Of a stretch of DNA of 64,000 nt, positions 16,636-25,655 are shown piece by piece (the first letter of the stretch is position 1; every line of letters begins with the position of its first letter). The DNA comes from Acidimicrobiia bacterium (GTDB taxonomy: Bacteria; Actinomycetota; Acidimicrobiia; IMCC26256; JAMXLJ01), in the NCBI GenBank assembly GCA_035651955.1, contig DASRES010000040.1, forward strand, positions 1 through 64,000, given 5' to 3'. Made by a program: the position numbers and the translations under genes. The notes below the pieces were generated by a model. The model saw only the letters and a list, made by a program, of their open reading frames with translations. It ran no database searches and was not told the origin of the DNA.

Positions 16636-18110
16636 GTGAGATCGCGACGCAGACGCCAACGCGCGTGACGCCAGAGGTGCTCGAGCGCGGTCACCGCACG
16701 GTTCGATGCCGCGTAGCAGAGCCGGTTCGTCTCGCGGACGGTACGCGGGCCCGGGTTGTCGGGCGACGCGACCGCGAGCTCCGTCGCCGTGAGCACCGGC
16801 TTGCCCGTCGCCTGCGAGACGTCCGCCGCCGCGCGGGCGAACCGCGCGTCCTGCCGCTCGTGGTACGCGACGATCCGTTCGAGCCCGTGGTCGGGATGGA
16901 ACGGTCCCTCGCGCATCATCCGGGCCTGGTTCGACTGGATCCCGAGGCCGAGGTACACGACGGCGTCGACGTCGGGATGGGACGCGACGAGCTCGAGCAC
17001 CTCGGGGATGGTGTCACGGGTCTCACCGCCGGCGAGGTCGATCGGGTTGTTGCGGCTCCAACGGGGAGGCAGCTTCGCGTCGATCGCGGCGCGCAGGTCG
17101 TCGGGCAGGCGCACGAGCTCGAGCTCGGAGCGCGTGATCGCGTCGGCGGTGACGACGCCCCAGCCGCCGGCCGTCGTGACGACCGCGACCCGCGGCCCGC
17201 GTGGCAGCGGTTGCGTCGCGAACGTCGCCGCCGCCTCGAACGCCTCCTCCACCGTCGCCGCGCGCGTCACGCCGGCCTGCCGGCACGCGCCGTCGAAGAC
17301 GCGGTCGTCGGCCGCGAGCGAGCCGGTGTGGGACGCGGCCGCGCGCTGACCGCCGGCCGTTGCGCCACCCTTGAGCACGACGAGCGGCATGCGCTCGGTG
17401 ATCTCACGCAGGCGGCGGAACAGCGCCGCGCCGGGCGCCAGATCGTCGCCGCCGATGCCCTCCACGTACGCGAGACCGACCGCGGTCTCAGGGTCGTCCG
17501 CGTAATACGCGAGGTAGTCGACGACGCCGACCGCGGCGGCGTTCCCGGCCGAGACGGCGCGGCTGATCCCGATGCCCGTCTGCACCGCGTAGTTCTGGAA
17601 CGACGAGACGAAGTTGCCCGACTGGCTCGCGAGACCGATCGCGCCGCGCGGCGGGAACGGAGCGACGATCTGCGCGCACAGCGACGACGGCGTCGACACC
17701 ACGCCCTGGCCGTTCGGGCCCGCGAGCAGGATGCCGAGCCGCTCGGCCGTCGCGACGAGCTCCTTCTCGCGGTCCTTGCCGTCCGGTCCCGCCTCGCCGT
17801 ACCCCGCGGTCGTGACGAACGCGGCGCGCACACCCTTCCGCGCGCACGCCTCGAGCAGCTCGACGTTCGCGGCGGGCGGCGTGCAGACGAAGGCCAGGTC
17901 GATCGCGCCGTCCGGGAGGTCGTCGACCGACGTCGCGACCGGCACACCGAGGATCTCGCCGCCCTCGAGGTTCGTCGCGAACACCCGCCCCGCATACCCG
18001 GAGGCGAGGATGTTGTGGAGCGCGACGAACCCGAACTTGCCAGGGTGCGTCGACGCGCCCGCGACGAGCACACCACGCGGGTCGAACAGCGCGTCGAACG
18101 CGGGTCTCAC
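16632..18110 (-). CDS. NDP-forming acyl-CoA synthetase, alpha (CoA-binding) subunit
   Basis: The 492-aa protein resembles the alpha part of ADP-forming acetyl-CoA synthetases. It has an N-terminal CoA-binding Rossmann domain (L-V-A-G-A-S-T-H-P-G-K-F-G) and succinyl-CoA-ligase-like domains with G-L-A-S-Q-S-G-N-F. The conserved phosphohistidine region is A-A-S-H-T-G-S-L-A. It should interconvert an acyl-CoA and ADP with the free acid and ATP, together with the ATP-grasp subunit encoded just upstream, whose stop overlaps this start by GTGA. The substrate cannot be deduced. Splitting alpha and beta into two genes is common in actinobacteria. Confidence 0.85.
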   Translation of the reverse strand: MRPAFDALFDPRGVLVAGASTHPGKFGFVALHNILASGYAGRVFATNLEGGEILGVPVATSVDDLPDGAIDLAFVCTPPAANVELLEACARKGVRAAFVTTAGYGEAGPDGKDREKELVATAERLGILLAGPNGQGVVSTPSSLCAQIVAPFPPRGAIGLASQSGNFVSSFQNYAVQTGIGISRAVSAGNAAAVGVVDYLAYYADDPETAVGLAYVEGIGGDDLAPGAALFRRLREITERMPLVVLKGGATAGGQRAAASHTGSLAADDRVFDGACRQAGVTRAATVEEAFEAAATFATQPLPRGPRVAVVTTAGGWGVVTADAITRSELELVRLPDDLRAAIDAKLPPRWSRNNPIDLAGGETRDTIPEVLELVASHPDVDAVVYLGLGIQSNQARMMREGPFHPDHGLERIVAYHERQDARFARAAADVSQATGKPVLTATELAVASPDNPGPRTVRETNRLCYAASNRAVTALEHLWRHARWRLRRDLT

Positions 18111-18763
18111 CGCTCGACCTCGACGAGCGCGTCGAGCGCGACGGGCCGTCCGTCGACGATCGCGAGCGGGTTCACGTCCACGGCGCGCAGGCCGGGCTCG
18201 TCCTGCGCGGCGCGCGACAGGCCCAGCAGCACGTCGCGGAGCGCAGCGCGGTCGACGGGCGGCTCGCCGCGGAACGCGTCGAGGAGCTTGCCCGTCGTGA
18301 GGTCGTCGACCATCTCGTCGGCGTCGACGGCCTCGAGCGGCACGAGGCGGAACGCGACGTCGGCGATCGCCTCCGCGAGCACGCCACCCACACCGACCAT
18401 CACCGTCGGTCCGAACTGCGGGTCCACGTGCACGCCCGCGATGAGTTCGCGGGTCGCGCGGACCATCGGCGCGACGAGGAGGCCGACGGCGCCGTCCTCG
18501 GGCGTTGCCGCCGCGAGGAGCGCGGTCGCGGCGTCGTGCACCGCGGCGCCGTCTCGCAGCCCGAGGCGGACGAGCCCGCGCTCGGTCTTGTGCGCGATGC
18601 GATCACCGCACAGCTTCACGACGACCGGGAAGCCGACGGCCGCGGCGGCGTCGACGGCAGCGTCGGCGTCGGCGACGGTGCGCTCGTCGAGCACCGGCAC
18701 GCCGTACGCGGCGAGCAATGCCTTGGAGTCCGCTTCGGAGAGGGTCGTCACGCCGCCGGTCAC
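18107..18763 (-). CDS. NDP-forming acyl-CoA synthetase, beta (ATP-grasp) subunit
   Basis: This encodes 218 aa. The N-terminus reads L-S-E-A-D-S-K-A-L-L-A-A-Y-G-V-P, as in ATP-grasp beta subunits. G-F-P-V-V-V-K-L, H-K-T-E-R-G-L-V-R-L-G-L and the metal site V-D-V-N-P-L follow. It binds the nucleotide and transfers phosphate to the alpha-subunit histidine. Both ends overlap neighbours by GTGA, with the AMP-forming ligase upstream and the alpha subunit downstream, so the three are translated as a unit. Its length is typical for the stand-alone beta domain. Confidence 0.87.
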   Translation of the reverse strand: MTGGVTTLSEADSKALLAAYGVPVLDERTVADADAAVDAAAAVGFPVVVKLCGDRIAHKTERGLVRLGLRDGAAVHDAATALLAAATPEDGAVGLLVAPMVRATRELIAGVHVDPQFGPTVMVGVGGVLAEAIADVAFRLVPLEAVDADEMVDDLTTGKLLDAFRGEPPVDRAALRDVLLGLSRAAQDEPGLRAVDVNPLAIVDGRPVALDALVEVER

Positions 18764-20340
18764 ACCCGCGACGCGCGGTCGCGCCAGAACTCGTCGCGCA
18801 GGACTCGCTTCAGGAGCTTGCCGGCGTCGGTGCGCGGCAGCTCGTCGCGGACCTCGTACGCGCGGGGCCGCTTGTAACCGGCGACGCGCTCGTCGACGAA
18901 CGCACGCAGCGCGTCGACGTCGAGCGTCACGCCGGCCTTCGGCTGCACGATCGCGTAGACGCTCTCACCCCACTCGTCGTCGGGGATGCCGAACACCGCG
19001 GCGTCGAGGACGTCGGGATGCGCGTGGATCACCGCTTCGATCTCCGCCGGATAGATGTTCACGCCGCCGGAGATGATCATGTCCCTCTTGCGGTCGCAGA
19101 TGTGGAGATACCCCTCGTCGTCCGCGTAGGCGACGTCACCGACCGACTTCCACACGGGGTCCAGCGAAGTGAGCTGCTCCTCGGTGCGGTGGTACCCGTC
19201 CATCGCGAGTCCGGTCGAGATGAACAGCTCACCGGGTTCGCCGACGGGCGCGTCGCTGCCGTCGTCCGCGACGATCCGCACGCCGATGCCGCCGTACACC
19301 TTCCCGCACGACCCGGGCTTGCGGAGCTGGTCCTCCGGTCGGAGGACGGTCACGATCCCGAGCTCCGTCGAGCCGTACACCTCGTAGAGGAACCCGTCGC
19401 CGAGCTTGGCGACGACCTCCTGCTTGAGCGCGTACGGAACCGGCGCGGCGTTCGCGATGAGGCACCGCATCGACGACAGGTCGGCGGCGGCGAGCTCGTC
19501 GTCGGGCAGCGCGACGATCCGCTTGAGCTGCGTCGGCGCGGAGAACGTGTTCGTGACGCGGTGCTCCTGCACGAGGCGGAGCCACGCGTGCGGGTCGAAG
19601 CGGCGCAGCACGACGATCGGCGCGCCGAGCGTGTGCGACAGCGACGCGAACGCGAGGGGACCCGAGTGGTACAGCGGCCCCGTCGTGAGATGCACGTCGT
19701 CGGGCTGCGGAAGGCCGAGCTCGGTGAGCAGCGCGAACACGATGCCGCGGTCGCTCGACGTGCGGAGCGCGCCCTTCGGCTTCCCGGTCGTCCCCGACGT
19801 GTACAGCATCTGCGCGCCGACCTCCGACGCGTCGGGGACCTCGGGCTCGTCGTCGGGCGCGGCGGCGACCACCTCGTCCCAGTCCCGGAACCCGTCCGGG
19901 ACGGCCCTGCCCGCGCGGTCTTCCTCGCGCGCGTGGAACGTGACCACGCCGCGCACCTTCGGGCACCTGTCGCGCACGGATGCGACCGTCGGCGCCTGCT
20001 CGGCGTCGACGACGACGAGCGTCGCGTCCGAGTTGTCGATCACGTACGCCATCTCGTCGCCGTTGAAGCGGTACGACAGCGGGACGGCGACGAGGCCGGC
20101 CTTGCGCGCCGCGTGGATCGTCGTCAGGACCTCGAGCGAGTTGGGCCCGCACCAGACGATCCGGTCGCCGGGCTCGGCGCCGAGCGCGCGCATGGCGTGC
20201 GCGACCCGGTTCACGAGCGGGTCCAGCTCGCCGAAGGTGGTGACCGACGCGTGCGCGCCGCCGAAGGCGTCGACGATCACCGCGGGCGCGTCGGGTCTGC
20301 TCTGCGCGTGCAGTGCCAGCGGGTCCGGCGTCGACGCCAT
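18760..20340 (-). CDS. AMP-forming acyl-CoA synthetase (class I ligase)
   Basis: The 526-aa member of the ANL superfamily has the P-loop Y-T-S-G-T-T-G-K-P-K-G, the A5 motif Y-G-S-T-E, and S-V-G-D-V-A-Y. It also has the hinge D-R-K-R-D-M-I-I-S-G-G-V-N-I-Y-P and the C-terminal lysine in T-D-A-G-K-L-L-K-R. It activates a carboxylate as an acyl adenylate and joins it to CoA. Fatty or aromatic acids are plausible; the exact substrate is unknown. It is first in an operon with the NDP-forming ligase subunits, suggesting one degradation or scavenging pathway. It starts at ATG 20340, about 75 nt from a shared promoter. Confidence 0.92.
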   Translation of the reverse strand: MASTPDPLALHAQSRPDAPAVIVDAFGGAHASVTTFGELDPLVNRVAHAMRALGAEPGDRIVWCGPNSLEVLTTIHAARKAGLVAVPLSYRFNGDEMAYVIDNSDATLVVVDAEQAPTVASVRDRCPKVRGVVTFHAREEDRAGRAVPDGFRDWDEVVAAAPDDEPEVPDASEVGAQMLYTSGTTGKPKGALRTSSDRGIVFALLTELGLPQPDDVHLTTGPLYHSGPLAFASLSHTLGAPIVVLRRFDPHAWLRLVQEHRVTNTFSAPTQLKRIVALPDDELAAADLSSMRCLIANAAPVPYALKQEVVAKLGDGFLYEVYGSTELGIVTVLRPEDQLRKPGSCGKVYGGIGVRIVADDGSDAPVGEPGELFISTGLAMDGYHRTEEQLTSLDPVWKSVGDVAYADDEGYLHICDRKRDMIISGGVNIYPAEIEAVIHAHPDVLDAAVFGIPDDEWGESVYAIVQPKAGVTLDVDALRAFVDERVAGYKRPRAYEVRDELPRTDAGKLLKRVLRDEFWRDRASRV

Positions 20341-20414
20341 GTGCAGCTCCCCCGTCAGCGCCTCGCAGCGCGAGAGCCGCGCCCGTCGCGCCCACTCCGT
20401 CGTCGAGGCGCCGG

Positions 20415-20421
20415 TAGCCTA
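20415..20421. promoter_or_regulatory. Symmetric -10 element between divergent ligase and glycosyltransferase genes
   Basis: The sequence GGTAGCCTACC is palindromic and gives TAGCCT on the plus strand and TAGGCT on the minus strand. It lies between two divergent starts (20340 and 20471) and could serve both directions, with leaders of roughly 45 and 70 nt. Confidence 0.45.
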
Positions 20422-20470
20422 CCGAAGTGTCGCGGGCCCTCCCCGTTCCCCCCGTGCGTCCCGCGTGACG

Positions 20471-21190
20471 ATGCTGTCGGTCGTCATGCCCGCGTACAAC
20501 GAGCGCGAGCTGCTCGAGGCGAGCGTGCGCGACGTGGTGGACGGGCTGCGGGGCTGGGGCGAGGACTTCGAGGTGTGCATCGTCGAGAACGGCTCGACCG
20601 ACGGCACGCCCGCGATCGCGGACGCGCTGGCTGCGTCGACCGCGGAGGTGCGGGCACTGCACCTCCGGGACCCCGACTACGGCGACGCGCTGCGGGCGGG
20701 GATCCTCGACGCGCGCGGCGACGTCGTCGCGACCTTCGACGTCGACTACTACGACCTGCACTTCCTCAAGCAGGCGCTCACGCTGCTCGACGGGCACGGC
20801 GGACCGGCGGCCGGCGAGGTCGCCATCGTCGTCGCGTCCAAGCGCGCGGCCGGTGCGCGCGACGAACGGCCACGCCTGCGCCGCGTCGCGACGGCGGTGT
20901 TCGACGCGATCCTGCGCGCGGTCTTCGGCGTGCACGTGTCGGACACGCACGGCATGAAGGTCCTGCGCCGCGGACCGGTCCGCGACCTGGCCGTCATCTG
21001 CCGCGCGGGTCCGGACCTCTTCGACACCGAGCTCGTCATCCGCGCGGAGCGGGCCGGGCTCGGGATCGAAGAAGTGCCGGTCACGGTCGTCGAGCGGCGG
21101 CCGTCACGGACGCCGATCATGCGGCGCGTCCCGCGAACGCTCCTCGGCCTCGTGCGGCTGCGTCTCGCGCTCGGCCGCGCGCCCCGCTGA
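20471..21190 (+). CDS. Family 2 glycosyltransferase (dolichol-phosphate-mannose-synthase-like)
   Basis: This 239-aa GT-A fold enzyme begins L-S-V-V-M-P-A-Y-N-E-R, the first strand of GT2 enzymes. Next comes I-V-E-N-G-S-T-D-G-T, and the metal-binding D-V-D lies at residues 90-92. No membrane segments are evident, as in soluble DPM1-type enzymes that transfer sugar to a polyprenyl phosphate. A possible role is mannosyl- or glucosyl-phosphoprenol synthesis for glycolipids or glycoproteins. The start is ATG 20471 or the GTG two codons earlier. nagA begins one base after its stop, suggesting co-expression in amino-sugar or glycan metabolism. Confidence 0.82.
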   Translation: MLSVVMPAYNERELLEASVRDVVDGLRGWGEDFEVCIVENGSTDGTPAIADALAASTAEVRALHLRDPDYGDALRAGILDARGDVVATFDVDYYDLHFLKQALTLLDGHGGPAAGEVAIVVASKRAAGARDERPRLRRVATAVFDAILRAVFGVHVSDTHGMKVLRRGPVRDLAVICRAGPDLFDTELVIRAERAGLGIEEVPVTVVERRPSRTPIMRRVPRTLLGLVRLRLALGRAPR

Positions 21191-21191
21191 C

Positions 21192-22331
21192 GTGGCGGAC
21201 GTCCTCACCGCGGCGGGCGTCGCCGTCCCGGGCGCGGACGGCGGCCCGGCGACCGTCCACGAGCCCGGCTGGGTGGCGATCGAGGCCGGCCGCGTCGTGG
21301 AGACCGGCGCGGGACGTGCGCCGGACGCGCTCGATCTCGGCGACGTCGTCCTCGCGCCGGCGTTCGTCGATCTCCAGGTCAACGGCGTCGACGACGTCGA
21401 CTTCGCGAGCGCGGACGCCGACGAGTGGCAGCGGACCGGGCGTCGGCTGCTCGACCACGGGGTGACGTCGTACTGCCCGACGATCGTGAGCGCGCCGCTC
21501 GACGCGTACGGTCCTGTGCTCGAGCGCGTCGCCGCGGCGCGCGCGGATGCCGCGACGAACCAGCTCCCCGAGATCGTCGGCGCGCACCTCGAGGGCCCGT
21601 TCCTCGGGGGCGCGCCCGGGGCCCATCCTCGGGAGCTCCTGCGCGACGCGAGCGCCGAATGGCTCGCCGCGCAGCTCGACCGACGGCCGGGCGTCGTGCG
21701 GATCGTCACGCTCGCCCCAGAAGCGGATCCGGGGTACCGGTCGACTCGGTTGCTCGCGGAGCGCGGCGTCGTTGTCGCCGTCGGTCACTCCACGGCGGAC
21801 TACGAGGAGGTCGTCGCCGCCGCGGACGCGGGCGCACGGCTCGTCACTCACCTCTTCAACGGCATGGGGCCGATGCACCACCGCGCGCCGGGCGTCGCCG
21901 GTGCCGCGCTCGACGACGACCGGCTGACACCGACCGTCATCGCCGACCTCGTCCACGTCCATCCCGTCATGGTCCGCTTGGCGTTCACGTGCAAGCGCGA
22001 CGTCGTGCTCGTGAGCGACGCGGTCTCGACGGCGGGCCTCGACGTGAGCGGCGGAGCGGCGCACCTGAAGGACGGGACGCTTGCGGGCGCGGTCGTCCTG
22101 CTCGACACCGCCGTGCGCAACGTCGTCCGGGTCGGTGTCCCGTTGGCACGCGCGATCGAAGCAGCGTCGTCGATCCCGGGACGGGTGCTCGGCCTGGAGA
22201 CGTTCGGCGCGCGCGGCGCCGGTGGACGCGCCGATCTCGTGGCGCTCGACGCGACGACGCTCGCCCCGCGCGGCGTGTGGCTCGACGGTGTGCAGCACTG
22301 CGGGCCGGCGATGCCGTCCGCGACGGGCTGA
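21192..22331 (+). CDS. nagA: N-acetylglucosamine-6-phosphate deacetylase
   Basis: NagA converts GlcNAc-6-phosphate to glucosamine-6-phosphate. The 379-aa amidohydrolase has the single-metal site: Glu134 (H-L-E-G-P-F), His199 (G-H-S-T-A) and His220 (T-H-L-F-N-G-M). Catalytic Asp276 lies in V-S-D-A-V. The first-strand motif is V-D-L-Q-V-N-G, with Gln/Asn rather than the H-x-H of two-metal amidohydrolases, as expected for NagA. It would recycle peptidoglycan or chitin-derived GlcNAc; no nagB or kinase lies nearby. It starts at GTG 21192, directly after the glycosyltransferase stop. Confidence 0.92.
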   Translation: MADVLTAAGVAVPGADGGPATVHEPGWVAIEAGRVVETGAGRAPDALDLGDVVLAPAFVDLQVNGVDDVDFASADADEWQRTGRRLLDHGVTSYCPTIVSAPLDAYGPVLERVAAARADAATNQLPEIVGAHLEGPFLGGAPGAHPRELLRDASAEWLAAQLDRRPGVVRIVTLAPEADPGYRSTRLLAERGVVVAVGHSTADYEEVVAAADAGARLVTHLFNGMGPMHHRAPGVAGAALDDDRLTPTVIADLVHVHPVMVRLAFTCKRDVVLVSDAVSTAGLDVSGGAAHLKDGTLAGAVVLLDTAVRNVVRVGVPLARAIEAASSIPGRVLGLETFGARGAGGRADLVALDATTLAPRGVWLDGVQHCGPAMPSATG

Positions 22332-22363
22332 CGGCCGCCGCCCGGCGCGCGCGCCGCCTCTTC

Positions 22364-22369
22364 TAGCCT
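22364..22369 (+). promoter_or_regulatory. -10 hexamer giving a leaderless FIST-protein mRNA
   Basis: TAGCCT lies 7 nt before ATG 22377, and no Shine-Dalgarno is visible in between. This fits transcription starting at the start codon. Confidence 0.6.
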
Positions 22370-22376
22370 CGTCGCG

Positions 22377-23537
22377 ATGGCGCAGTACGAGGCGGCCCAG
22401 TACGAGGCGGCACTGTCGCAGCACCCGCTTGCCGTGTCCGCCGTCGGCGAGGTCGCGGGCGAGCTGCTCGAGCGGTTCGGCGGCGAGCGACCCGATCTCG
22501 TGGTGTGCTTCGCGTCGCCGCACCACGTCGGGACGTTCGAGGACCTGACCGGTGTGCTGCGGAGCGTGCTCGAACCCGAGGTCCTGATCGGCTGCACCGC
22601 GGTCTCGGTGATCGGCGGCGCGCACGAGGTCGAGGACGGGCCCGCGATCGCCGCGTGGGCCGCGCGCTTCGACGACGTCGCGCTCACGTCGGTCGAGCTC
22701 GAGCTCGTGCAGACGCCCGACGGTCCGGCGGTGGTCGGGTGGCCCGACGAGTCCGTCGACGGTCGCACCCTGTTGCTGCTCGCCGATCCGTTCAGCTTCC
22801 CGGTGGACGGCCTGCTGCGCCGCTTCAACGACGACGGCCTCCGGCTGCGCGTGCTGGGCGGGCTCGCGTCCGCCGCGCGCGGTCCGGGCGGCAACCGTCT
22901 CGTGCTCGACGGGCGCGTGCGCAGCGACGGCGCGGTCGGTGTTCTCGTCGACGCCGACGTCGACGTGCACACCGTCGTGTCGCAGGGGTGCCGGCCAGTC
23001 GGCAGCCCGTTCACCGTGACACGCGCGGAGGGCAGCCTCGTCTACGAGCTCGGCGGCCGGCCCGCGCTCGAGCGTCTCCGCGAGCTTGCGTCGGGCGCGA
23101 CGGAGGAGGAGCGCACGCTCATGCAGCGCGGGCTCCACGTCGGCCTCGTGGTCGACGAGCACAAGACGGACTTCGGGCGTGGCGACTTCCTCGTGCGCAA
23201 CCTCCTCGGCGCGCAGGAGACGACCGGCGCGATCGCCGTCGGTGACGAGGTCTCGGTCGGCCAGACGCTCCAGTTCCACGTGCGTGACGCGTCGGCCGCC
23301 GACGAGGACCTGCGCGCGCTGCTCGCGGGCGTCGACGCGCGCGCGTGTCTCCTGTTCACGTGCAACGGTCGCGGCCGCAACCTGTTCGGCGTTCCCGATC
23401 ACGACGCTGGCCTGGTGGAGCGGTTGCTCGGGCCGATCCCGCTCGCGGGCGCCTTCTGCGCGGGTGAGATCGGGCCGGTCGGCGGGCAGAACTTCCTGCA
23501 CGGGTTCACCGCGAGTCTGGCGCTCTTCCCCGAGTAG
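22377..23537 (+). CDS. FIST domain sensory protein
   Basis: This 386-aa protein has FIST N and C domains. The N part has D-L-V-V-C-F-A-S-P-H-H and G-C-T-A-V-S-V-I-G-G; the C part has L-F-T-C-N-G-R-G and the C-terminal A-G-A-F-C-A-G-E-I-G-P. FIST domains are thought to bind small ligands, perhaps amino acids, and are often joined to signalling domains; here the protein stands alone. It is soluble, with no signal peptide. Its promoter is its own and it is not part of the nagA operon. The ligand is unknown. Confidence 0.87.
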   Translation: MAQYEAAQYEAALSQHPLAVSAVGEVAGELLERFGGERPDLVVCFASPHHVGTFEDLTGVLRSVLEPEVLIGCTAVSVIGGAHEVEDGPAIAAWAARFDDVALTSVELELVQTPDGPAVVGWPDESVDGRTLLLLADPFSFPVDGLLRRFNDDGLRLRVLGGLASAARGPGGNRLVLDGRVRSDGAVGVLVDADVDVHTVVSQGCRPVGSPFTVTRAEGSLVYELGGRPALERLRELASGATEEERTLMQRGLHVGLVVDEHKTDFGRGDFLVRNLLGAQETTGAIAVGDEVSVGQTLQFHVRDASAADEDLRALLAGVDARACLLFTCNGRGRNLFGVPDHDAGLVERLLGPIPLAGAFCAGEIGPVGGQNFLHGFTASLALFPE

Positions 23538-23587
23538 GCGGGCGGGGCGGCGCTCGATCCGTCCCCGGCTCGGCGTCGTACCCCTTC

Positions 23588-23593
23588 TAGGCT
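23588..23593 (+). promoter_or_regulatory. Candidate -10 for tkt
   Basis: TAGGCT lies 50 nt before GTG 23643, in the short gap after the FIST gene. It would give a normal leader of about 40 nt. The hexamer matches those used elsewhere in the window; no -35 was assigned. Confidence 0.4.
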
Positions 23594-23642
23594 CGCCGGG
23601 CGGGACGGAGAACAGCCGGACGACGAGCAAGGGGCCGCGATC

Positions 23643-25655
23643 GTGGCGTCAACAGATCTCGCAACGGACCTCGAGAGCCGGGCGATCAACGTCATCCGCG
23701 GGCTCGCCATGGACGCCGTCCAGCAGGCCAACTCGGGCCACCCGGGTACGCCGATGGCGCTCGCGCCGCTCGCGCACGTGCTCTGGACCCGCGTGATGCG
23801 CTACGACGCCTCGGCACCCGACTGGCCCGACCGCGACCGCTTCGTCCTGTCGAACGGGCACGCGTCGATGCTGCTCTACGCCATGCTCTATCTCACCGGG
23901 TACGGGCTGGAGCTCGACGACCTGAAGCGGTTCCGCCAGTGGGGCTCGCGCACGCCCGGTCACCCCGAGCACCACGAGCTGCCCGGCATCGAGGTGACGA
24001 CCGGTCCGCTCGGTCAGGGCTTCGCGAACGGCGTCGGCATCGCGATCGCGGAGGCGCACCTGCGCGCGCGCTTCGGCAGCGACGTGTGCGACCACCACGT
24101 GTTCGCGTTCTGCGGCGACGGCGACCTCGAGGAAGGCGTCAGCCACGAGGCCGCGTCGCTCGCCGGCCACCTCGCGCTGAGCCGTCTCGTCTACGTCTAC
24201 GACGACAACCACATCTCGATCGACGGTCCGACCGAGCTCGCGTACACCGACGACGTCCCGAAGCGCTTCGAGGCGTACGGCTGGCGCGTGATCCAGCTCG
24301 GCGAGGCCGCGAACGATCTCGACGCGCTCGAGCGCGGTCTCCGGGAAGGCGTCGCCGAGACCGAACGGCCGACGCTGCTGGTGCTGCGCAGCCACATCGG
24401 GTACCCGTCGCCGAAGTGGCAGGACACCGCGCACGCGCACGGGAGCCCGCTCGGCGAGGACGAGGTGCGGACGGTCAAGGAGATCCTCGGCATGCCCGCC
24501 GACGAGCGGTTCTGGGTGCCCGACGACGTCCTCGCGCTCTACCGGGAGGCGGGCGTGCGCGGACGTCCGCACCGCGAGGCGTGGGAGCGCCGTGTCGGCG
24601 TGCTGCGCCAGCGCGAGCCGGAACGCGCCGACGACTTCGAGCTGTGCCTCCACCGCCGCGCCCGCAGCGGGTGGGAGACGAAGCTGCCCGCGTTCACGCC
24701 CGGCGACTCGATCGCGACGCGCGCCGCGTCCGGCACCGTCCTCAACTCGGTGCTCGACGTCGTGCCCGGCCTGATCGCGGGTGGTGCGGACCTGACCGAG
24801 AACACCGGGACCGAGCTGAAGAACGTCGAAGCGATCGAGCCCGGGCAGTACGCGGGGCGCCAGCTCCACTTCGGCGTGCGCGAGCACGGGATGGGCAGCG
24901 TCATGAACGGCATGGCGCTCACGGGCGGCACGCTCCCCGCGGGGGGCACGTTCCTCGTGTTCAGTGACTACGAGCGACCGGCGGTCCGTCTCGCCGCGCT
25001 GTCCGACGCGAAGGTCGCGTTCGTGTTCACGCACGACTCCGTCGGTCTCGGCGAGGACGGGCCGACGCACCAGCCCGTCGAGCACGTGATGTCGCTGCGC
25101 ACGATCCCGAAGCTGCGCGTCATCCGTCCCGCCGACGCCAACGAGGTCGCGCAGGCATGGCGGATCCACATCGACGGCGACGGGCCGACCGCGATGATCC
25201 TGACCCGCCAGGCCGTCCCCGTGCTCGAGGGGACGGCCGAGCGCGCGCCCGTCGGCGTCGCGCGTGGCGCGTACACGCTCGTCGACGAGGACCCGGGTCG
25301 TCTCGACCTCGTCCTCATCGGGACCGGGTCCGAGGTCTCGGTGTGCGTCGGCGCGCGCGAGCTGCTCGTCGCGCGCGGGCTGTCCGTGCGAGTCGTGTCC
25401 ATGCCCTGTTGGGAGCTGTTCGCCGCGCTGCCCGAGGACGCGCAGCGCGCGGTGCTCCCCCGCCACGTCCCGCGGCTCGCGGTCGAGGCGGGTACGTCAC
25501 TGGGCTGGGAGCGGTATGCCGACGCGTCGGTGAGCATCGACCGGTTCGGTGCGTCCGCGCCCGGCAAGGTCGTCCTCACCGAGCTCGGCTTCACCCCCGA
25601 GAACGTCGCGGCGCGCGCCCTCGAGCTGCTCGCCGCGCAGGAAGGTGCACGATGA
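23643..25655 (+). CDS. tkt: Transketolase
   Basis: Transketolase moves two-carbon units between sugar phosphates in the pentose phosphate pathway, using thiamine diphosphate. The 670-aa length is typical. It has S-G-H-P-G-T-P-M-A near the N-terminus and F-V-L-S-N-G-H-A-S. The TPP-binding motif is C-G-D-G-D-L-E-E-G-V plus D-D-N-H-I-S-I-D-G, and the pyrimidine-domain block is D-S-V-G-L-G-E-D-G-P-T-H-Q-P. The start is GTG 23643. Its stop overlaps the tal start by ATGA, so tkt and tal form an operon. The first products of the oxidative branch are made by zwf and pgl a short distance away. Confidence 0.97.
   Translation: MASTDLATDLESRAINVIRGLAMDAVQQANSGHPGTPMALAPLAHVLWTRVMRYDASAPDWPDRDRFVLSNGHASMLLYAMLYLTGYGLELDDLKRFRQWGSRTPGHPEHHELPGIEVTTGPLGQGFANGVGIAIAEAHLRARFGSDVCDHHVFAFCGDGDLEEGVSHEAASLAGHLALSRLVYVYDDNHISIDGPTELAYTDDVPKRFEAYGWRVIQLGEAANDLDALERGLREGVAETERPTLLVLRSHIGYPSPKWQDTAHAHGSPLGEDEVRTVKEILGMPADERFWVPDDVLALYREAGVRGRPHREAWERRVGVLRQREPERADDFELCLHRRARSGWETKLPAFTPGDSIATRAASGTVLNSVLDVVPGLIAGGADLTENTGTELKNVEAIEPGQYAGRQLHFGVREHGMGSVMNGMALTGGTLPAGGTFLVFSDYERPAVRLAALSDAKVAFVFTHDSVGLGEDGPTHQPVEHVMSLRTIPKLRVIRPADANEVAQAWRIHIDGDGPTAMILTRQAVPVLEGTAERAPVGVARGAYTLVDEDPGRLDLVLIGTGSEVSVCVGARELLVARGLSVRVVSMPCWELFAALPEDAQRAVLPRHVPRLAVEAGTSLGWERYADASVSIDRFGASAPGKVVLTELGFTPENVAARALELLAAQEGAR

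Noticed and set aside
18505-21465. Very long plus-strand open frame (about 990 codons)
   Set aside because: Arg/Ala-rich antisense reading through acyl-CoA ligase genes and the glycosyltransferase; high-GC DNA keeps such frames open. No motifs, and the real genes on both strands explain the region.
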